NCBI GenBank assembly: GCA_937895345.1
Contig: CALAWP010000073.1
Span: 62,001 to 126,000 of the forward strand
Length of the DNA: 64,000 bases
Direction of reading: 5' to 3'
Source: an uncultured Paenibacillus sp.
Lineage (GTDB): Bacteria; Bacillota; Bacilli; Paenibacillales; Paenibacillaceae
Shown here: one piece after another, positions 59,487 to 64,000 of the stretch
Numbering within the stretch: position 1 is the first letter of the stretch
Layout: each line of letters starts with the position of its first letter
The notes under the pieces: model-generated
The model's database searches: none
What the model was told of the DNA's origin: nothing
What the model saw: only the letters and a program-made list of their open reading frames with translations
Program-made: the position numbers and the translations under genes

Positions 59487-61211
59487 ATGAGACATGACGG
59501 AACGGGCGGGGAAGAAACGAAGGAGCGGGGCCGGGAGGATAACGCAATGCTGCGCATATCGCCCGATCAGCTGCGGGAAGAATCGGGCTGGCATGCGCCG
59601 GAGGAAGCGGAGGACAACCGCGGCCGGCGCGGTGCAGAGACGGAGGAGGAGGCGCTTGCCGAAGCGAGCTTCGGCGATCCGGAATGGATCGGGACGGGCG
59701 GCGGCGGGAGCGTTGAGGAGGATGAGAGTGGTCCGGAACACCGAAAGGAACGGAAAATCGAAATTCCGTCCGACCTGGACGAAGTGCTGGAGAAGCTGAA
59801 GGAAGATGTCGGGTACGGCACCAGCTTCGACATCGTCGTCCGCGAAATGACGTTCGGCCGGCGTCGCACCGCGCTGTTTTCCTTAAACGGACTCGTCAAC
59901 GGCGAGCTGCAGACCGAAATATTGAAGCGGCTGTCTTATTTGCATTCGGAGGATATCGACAGCGATGCGCTGCGAGACTTTCTGGAGCTGTACGTTCCGG
60001 CTTCGCAGACCGAAAGCGAGGATGACTGGAACAAGCTGATCGACAGCGTGCTTGCGGGCGGCACCGCTTTGTTCGTGGACGGGGAAAGCCGGGCGCTCAA
60101 GATCGACGTCAAAGATTTTCCCGCGCGAGGGCTGGAGGAGCCGAATCTCGAGAAGGTCGTGCGCGGCAGCCGGGACGGCTTCAACGAAACGCTGATGGTC
60201 AACGTGTCGCTCGTGCGCCGAAGGCTGCGGGACCCGCAGCTGCGGTACGAGCTTGTGCAAGTCGGCGAACGGACGAAAACCGACGTGTGCATTGCCTACG
60301 TCAACGACATCGTCGATAAAGAACTGCTGCAGGCGATCAAGGACAAAATCGGGATGATCAAGCTCGACGGGCTGCCGCTGGCGGACAAGCAGCTGGAGGA
60401 AGCGATGATCCAGCGCGGCTGGAGTCCGTTTCCGCTCGTCCGCTATTCGGAGCGTCCCGATACCGTTTCCGCCCACTTGCTCGAAGGCGCCGTCGCGGTA
60501 TTCGTCGATACGTCGCCCAGCGTTATGACGCTGCCGACGACGTATTCCGACCTGATCCAGCACGCGGAGGAATACCGCCAGACGCCATTTATCGGCACCT
60601 ATTTGAGATGGGTTCGCTTTGCGGGCATTATGGCCTCGCTTTTTTTGCTGCCGCTCTGGCTGCTGTTCGTCCTGCATCCCGAATTCAAGCCGGCAGCGCT
60701 GGCGTTTCTCGGCCCGAACGAGACGGGCAAGCTGCCGCTTCTCCTTCAGTTTGTGCTGGCCGAAATCGGCGTCGACCTGCTGCGAATGGCTTCGGTGCAT
60801 ACTCCGACGACGCTGGCGAACGCCATGTCTCTCGTCGCCGCGATATTGATCGGAGACATCGCCGTCAAGACGGGCATCTTCGTCAACGAAGTCATTCTGT
60901 ACATGTCGGTCGCCGCGATCGGCATGTTCGCCACGCCGAGCTACGAGCTGGGACTCGCCAACCGGATCGTCAGGCTTGCGCTGCTCGTTGCCGTGGCCGC
61001 TTTCGGCGTCCCGGGACTCGTCGCGACTACGACGGTCATTCTCATCATGCTGGTCAAGGAACGGTCCGTAAACAGGCCTTATATGTGGCCGTTCATTCCT
61101 TTTGATGCGAGAGCCGTTTGGAGCATTATTGTCCGCAAGCCTGTACTCTTCAACCGAACTCGGCCGAATTTACTTAAGCCGCAGCAGCGGGACAAGATGC
61201 CGAGGACGTAG
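59487..61211 (+). CDS. spoVAF: stage V sporulation protein AF (GerA-A-like)
   Basis: A 574-residue protein of the GerAA/SpoVAF family, spore inner-membrane proteins related to germinant receptor A subunits. After an acidic, low-complexity N-terminal stretch (about 1-90: EEAEDNRGRRGAETEEEALAE) comes the soluble domain (FDIVVREMTFG; VGERTKTDVCIAYVNDI; ASVHTPTTLANAMSLVA) and four to five helices (about 370-545). Start at ATG 59487 with GAGGTG six bases upstream. About 80 residues longer than B. subtilis SpoVAF because of the N-terminal stretch. It lies straight after spoVAB. Confidence 0.92.
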   Translation: MRHDGTGGEETKERGREDNAMLRISPDQLREESGWHAPEEAEDNRGRRGAETEEEALAEASFGDPEWIGTGGGGSVEEDESGPEHRKERKIEIPSDLDEVLEKLKEDVGYGTSFDIVVREMTFGRRRTALFSLNGLVNGELQTEILKRLSYLHSEDIDSDALRDFLELYVPASQTESEDDWNKLIDSVLAGGTALFVDGESRALKIDVKDFPARGLEEPNLEKVVRGSRDGFNETLMVNVSLVRRRLRDPQLRYELVQVGERTKTDVCIAYVNDIVDKELLQAIKDKIGMIKLDGLPLADKQLEEAMIQRGWSPFPLVRYSERPDTVSAHLLEGAVAVFVDTSPSVMTLPTTYSDLIQHAEEYRQTPFIGTYLRWVRFAGIMASLFLLPLWLLFVLHPEFKPAALAFLGPNETGKLPLLLQFVLAEIGVDLLRMASVHTPTTLANAMSLVAAILIGDIAVKTGIFVNEVILYMSVAAIGMFATPSYELGLANRIVRLALLVAVAAFGVPGLVATTTVILIMLVKERSVNRPYMWPFIPFDARAVWSIIVRKPVLFNRTRPNLLKPQQRDKMPRT

Positions 61212-61351
61212 CGGATTCGCGAAAATACAAATGAAATGCGGAATTATCCATTTCGGATGCGGAAAGATTGCGCTATACTGTTGCTATAGTCGCAAACTAT
61301 ATTCCGATCCGGCCCGATTCGAGGGCGGAAGAAAGTCGAGGGGAAGCAATT

Positions 61352-62683
61352 ATGTACTTGCATGGAACAAGCAAAATAAACGATAAAGGCCATCTGGAAA
61401 TCGGAGGCTGCGACGTTACCGATCTGGCACGGCAGTTCGGGACGCCTTTGTATATTGTGGACGAAGACCTGGTTCGCGGACGCGCCAGGGAATACGTGGA
61501 GGCCTTCAAGGCTTCCGGCCTGAAGTTCCAGGTCGCTTACGCCAGCAAGGCGTTCAGCGTCATGGCGATGTGCGCGATCGCGGAGCAGGAAGGGCTGTCG
61601 CTGGACGTCGTGTCCGACGGCGAGCTGTATACGGCGCTGCAGGCCGGCTTTCCGGCCGCCCGCATTCATTTTCACGGCAACAACAAGACGCCGGAGGAAA
61701 TCGAGATGGCGCTTGACGCCGGCATCGGCTGCTTTGTCGTCGACAACTTCGACGAGCTGCACCTGCTGAACGCGATCGCCGGGGACAAAGGGCAGAAAGT
61801 CAATATTTTGCTTCGCATTACGCCGGGCGTGGAAGCTCATACGCATGACTATATTTCGACGGGACAGCAAGACTCCAAGTTCGGCTTCGACCTTGGCAAC
61901 GGCACGGCCAGAGAAGCGATCGGACAAGCGATCCAGCTGCCGAATCTGGAGCTTCTCGGGGTGCATTCCCATATCGGGTCGCAAATTTTCGAGGTGGAAG
62001 GCTTCCGGATGGCCGTCGACAAAGTGGCGCAATTCGCGGTGGCGATCCGCAGCGAGCTGAACGTGACGTTTAAGGTGGTCAACCTGGGCGGCGGCTTCGG
62101 CATCCGGTACGTGGAGGGCGACAAGCCGCTTCCAATCAGCGAATACGTGGCGGCCATTACGGGCGCGATCATGGACAACTTTAACCAAGCGGATTATCCG
62201 CTTCCGGAAATTTGGGTCGAGCCGGGCCGCAGCATGGTCGGCGACGCCGGCACGACGCTGTATACGATCGGGACAAGCAAGCATATCCCGGGCGTTCGCA
62301 AATATATTGCCGTCGACGGCGGCATGACGGACAATCCGCGTCCGGCGCTGTACCAGTCGAAATACGAGGCCGTCGTCGCCAACCGCGCCAACGAGCCGGC
62401 GGTAGAAACAGTTTCCATTGCGGGCAAATGCTGCGAGAGCGGCGACATGCTGATCTGGGATCTTGACATTCCGAAAGCGAACAACGGCGATTTGCTGGCC
62501 GTATTCTGTACGGGCGCTTATAACTACGCGATGGCGAGCAACTATAACCGGATCCGCAGACCTGCGGTCGTATTCGTCAAGGACGGACAGGCGGATCTTG
62601 CGGTGAAGCGCGAATCGCTGGACAATATCGTTTGCAATGACGTCATTCCGGCCCGCCTTCAAAAATCGGCACTTGCGAAGTAA
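61352..62683 (+). CDS. lysA: diaminopimelate decarboxylase
   Basis: Converts meso-diaminopimelate to lysine, last step of lysine synthesis. The 443-residue PLP enzyme has Lys66 in VAYASKAF binding the cofactor, HGNNKTPEE, HSHIGSQI, LGGGFGIRY, EPGRSMVGDAGT and the active-site Cys pair of GKCCESGD. GAGGGG at 61338-61343 serves the ATG at 61352. lysA follows spoVAF in B. subtilis as well. Confidence 0.97.
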   Translation: MYLHGTSKINDKGHLEIGGCDVTDLARQFGTPLYIVDEDLVRGRAREYVEAFKASGLKFQVAYASKAFSVMAMCAIAEQEGLSLDVVSDGELYTALQAGFPAARIHFHGNNKTPEEIEMALDAGIGCFVVDNFDELHLLNAIAGDKGQKVNILLRITPGVEAHTHDYISTGQQDSKFGFDLGNGTAREAIGQAIQLPNLELLGVHSHIGSQIFEVEGFRMAVDKVAQFAVAIRSELNVTFKVVNLGGGFGIRYVEGDKPLPISEYVAAITGAIMDNFNQADYPLPEIWVEPGRSMVGDAGTTLYTIGTSKHIPGVRKYIAVDGGMTDNPRPALYQSKYEAVVANRANEPAVETVSIAGKCCESGDMLIWDLDIPKANNGDLLAVFCTGAYNYAMASNYNRIRRPAVVFVKDGQADLAVKRESLDNIVCNDVIPARLQKSALAK

Positions 62684-62760
62684 GGACGAAATTGGTAACG
62701 TAGTGGTATTCGCGCACAGCTTCGCGAGGCGCAATCGATGGAGGAAAGAGGGAGTTTACA

Positions 62761-63186
62761 ATGGCAAAACAAGCAAAAATTACGCTCGCCAACGGCGGCG
62801 AGGTTGTCCTCGAGCTGTTTGACAAGGAGGCGCCGAACACAGTAGCCAACTTCGAGAAGCTGGCCAACTCCGGCTTTTATAACGGCTTGTCGTTTCACCG
62901 CGTCATCCCGGGTTTCGTGGCGCAAGGCGGCTGTCCGGTCGGCAACGGCACCGGCGGACCGGGTTATACGATCGACTGCGAAATCAATCCGAACAAGCAT
63001 GAGCGCGGCACGCTGGCCATGGCTCATGCGGGACGCAATACGGGCGGAAGCCAGTTCTACATCTGCTACCAGCCGCAGCCTCATCTGGACGGACAGCATA
63101 CGGTGTTCGGCAAGGTGACCAAAGGAATGGAGTTCGTCGATGCGGTTAAGGCCGGCGACAAGATGGAGAAGGTTGAAGTTTCTTGA
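62761..63186 (+). CDS. ppiB: peptidyl-prolyl isomerase (cyclophilin)
   Basis: Catalyses cis-trans isomerisation of prolyl bonds in the cytoplasm. The 141-residue cyclophilin has FHRVIPGFVAQGG (catalytic Arg), GTLAMAHAGRNTGGSQFYI and HTVFGKVTKGM. Signal peptide absent. It precedes the rib leader as in B. subtilis. Confidence 0.96.
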   Translation: MAKQAKITLANGGEVVLELFDKEAPNTVANFEKLANSGFYNGLSFHRVIPGFVAQGGCPVGNGTGGPGYTIDCEINPNKHERGTLAMAHAGRNTGGSQFYICYQPQPHLDGQHTVFGKVTKGMEFVDAVKAGDKMEKVEVS

Positions 63187-63239
63187 GATTAGTGGTAAGA
63201 TGCTTACAATAAGTTTGTAATATCATAACAGGTTAGCTT

Positions 63240-63418
63240 TCCTTCGGGGCAGGGTGAAATTCCCAACCGGCGGTGATCGGTTGTGCGGCGAACGGCGGTA
63301 TTCCGCGACTCGCTGTACACTCGTCAGTCCGTGACCCGGTTTGGCGGCATATGCCGCCTTAACGGTGGACCTGGTGTAAATCCGGGACCGACAGTATAGT
63401 CTGGATGGGAGAAGGAGT
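63240..63418 (+). promoter_or_regulatory. FMN riboswitch (RFN element)
   Basis: All six-helix junction landmarks are present: CTTCGGGGCAGGGTGAAATT at the 5' side, CAACCGGCGGTGATCGG, AGTCCGTGACCCG, GGTGGACCTGGTGTAAATCC, CCGACAGTATAGTCTGGATG and GGGAGAAGGA at the 3' side. The aptamer binds FMN and shuts off the downstream riboflavin genes. Confidence 0.97.
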
Positions 63419-63442
63419 AGCTTCGACGTCTGTCAATGGATG

Positions 63443-63485
63443 CCGAACGGTATGTGCAACTTTTCACATAACCGTCGGTTTGTTT
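63443..63485 (+). terminator. first hairpin of the FMN expression platform
   Basis: CCGAACGGTATGTG (63443-63456) pairs, with bulges, with CACATAACCGTCGG (63465-63478); TTTGTTT follows. This is the first of two candidate terminators between aptamer and ribD. Confidence 0.6.
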
Positions 63486-63636
63486 GACGGCTTTTCGGAC
63501 AGAGTTTGATTTGTCTTTAGGCCTCGCTTAAGGCGCGTCTCCGGATCGGAGGGGCTTTCTTCGAGTTGTCTTTAAGCAACATCTGCCAACTTCTGATCGA
63601 TGAAGCCTGCGGCGTCGCAGTGTTCTCAACATTCCA

Positions 63637-63671
63637 CCCCCCTGTCGGTTGCTGCCGGTAAGGGGGTTTTT
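63637..63671 (+). terminator. terminator and ribosome-site sequestering hairpin before ribD
   Basis: CCCCCCT (63637-63643) pairs with AAGGGGG (63660-63666), with inner CGG/CCG pairing, then five T residues. The AAGGGGG arm is also the ribosome site of ribD, nine bases before its TTG, so the same stem can both end transcription and hide the start. Confidence 0.8.
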
Positions 63672-63675
63672 GTCG

Positions 63676-64000
63676 TTGAATGACATCTTGAACGATGAAT
63701 ATTACATGCGGCTTGCCCTCGACATGGCTTCCAAAATGTCCGGACAAACCGACATTAATCCGGTCGTCGGCTGCGTCGTCGTCAAGGACGGGCGAATCGT
63801 CGGGATCGGCGCCCATCTGAAACGGGGAGAAGGCCATGCCGAAGTGCACGCGCTGCGGATGGCCGGAGAGGAGGCGGAAGGCTCTACCGTTTACGTTACG
63901 CTGGAGCCTTGCAGCCATCACGGCAGAACGCCGCCTTGCTGCGACAGAATTATCGAGGCAAAGGCGGCGAGAGTCGTCGTGGCGGCGTCCGATCCGAACC
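63676..64000 (+). CDS. ribD: riboflavin biosynthesis protein RibD, 5' part
   Basis: Deaminates then reduces the pyrimidine intermediate of riboflavin synthesis. Only the first 108 residues are in the window; the frame is open to the end. They cover the deaminase domain with the zinc site: His54 and catalytic Glu56 in GHAEVHAL, Cys79 in LEPCSHHGRTPP and Cys88. TTG at 63676 is nine bases after the G-run in the preceding hairpin. Controlled by the FMN riboswitch upstream. The reductase domain would lie beyond the window. Confidence 0.95.
   Translation, partial: MNDILNDEYYMRLALDMASKMSGQTDINPVVGCVVVKDGRIVGIGAHLKRGEGHAEVHALRMAGEEAEGSTVYVTLEPCSHHGRTPPCCDRIIEAKAARVVVAASDPN

Noticed and set aside
63517..63921. 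A 134-residue minus-strand frame at the right end
   Set aside because: Antisense to ribD and its leader; no support.
1..64000. tRNA, rRNA, insertion sequences or prophage genes
   Set aside because: None seen on reading both strands; no transposase, integrase other than XerD, or tRNA-like cloverleaf was recognised.

Overview
The window is a 64 kb stretch of a Firmicutes (Bacillota) endospore-former chromosome. Base composition is fairly GC-rich (my estimate from reading is high fifties percent; not counted). Gene order follows the Bacillus subtilis yqhQ-spoIIIA-accBC-spo0A-bkd-fur-spoIIA-ribD backbone. The GC level, strong AGGAGG-type ribosome sites, frequent TTG/GTG starts, LipB, an Asp23/AmaP/DUF2273 set and a Spo0E-like protein fit a Paenibacillaceae member such as Paenibacillus or Cohnella. 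I see no rRNA, tRNA, phage, insertion sequence or CRISPR array.

Layout. 1-8.7 kb: end of an Hsp20-like gene, two small membrane proteins, zur-yidD, a T-box leader with metS, the Zur-controlled zinc importer znuA-znuC-znuB, ccdA and mntR. 8.7-17.3 kb: minus-strand membrane protein genes including yqhQ, then yqhR-aroQ-papA-efp, lysC, minus-strand ytwI and comB-comA (sulfolactate pathway), and yqhV. 17.3-22.9 kb: the complete spoIIIAA-AH operon. 23-36.3 kb: accB-accC, asp23/amaP/DUF2273, nusB-folD-xseA-xseB-ispA-dxs-tlyA, a membrane-anchored unknown, ahrC and recN. 36.4-39.6 kb: spoIVB, spo0A with its control region, and two minus-strand small genes. 39.8-47.6 kb: lpdA-bkdAA-bkdAB-bkdB-lipB, a Prli42 micro-gene, an M20 peptidase, a MciZ-like gene and nudF. 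47.7-56.6 kb: spoIIM, fur, ald, yqzK, xerD, deoB-punA, a Spo0E-like gene, pdp and dacF. 56.7-64 kb: spoIIAA-AB-sigF, spoVAA-VAB-VAF, lysA, ppiB, and an FMN riboswitch leading to a ribD cut by the window end.

How the genes work together. Much of the window builds the sporulation programme: Spo0A, the sigma-F switch, the mother-cell-to-forespore channel (SpoIIIA), engulfment (SpoIIM), sigma-K checkpoint signalling (SpoIVB), the DPA/germination apparatus (SpoVA) and probably spore sulfolactate (ComA/ComB). MciZ and a Spo0E-like phosphatase may adjust it. Metal balance is covered by Zur, MntR and Fur. Lipid supply is covered by AccB/AccC, the branched-chain keto-acid dehydrogenase and the isoprenoid enzymes Dxs and IspA.

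Most of the window is conserved and well described. The least explained items are a pair of homologous ~95 bp hairpin repeats upstream of accB and nusB, an inverted repeat resembling a FapR operator at the bkd promoter, a membrane-anchored protein between tlyA and ahrC that may carry a degenerate nuclease fold, a 55-residue gene beside spo0A, and a spoVA locus that lacks spoVAC-AD-AE.
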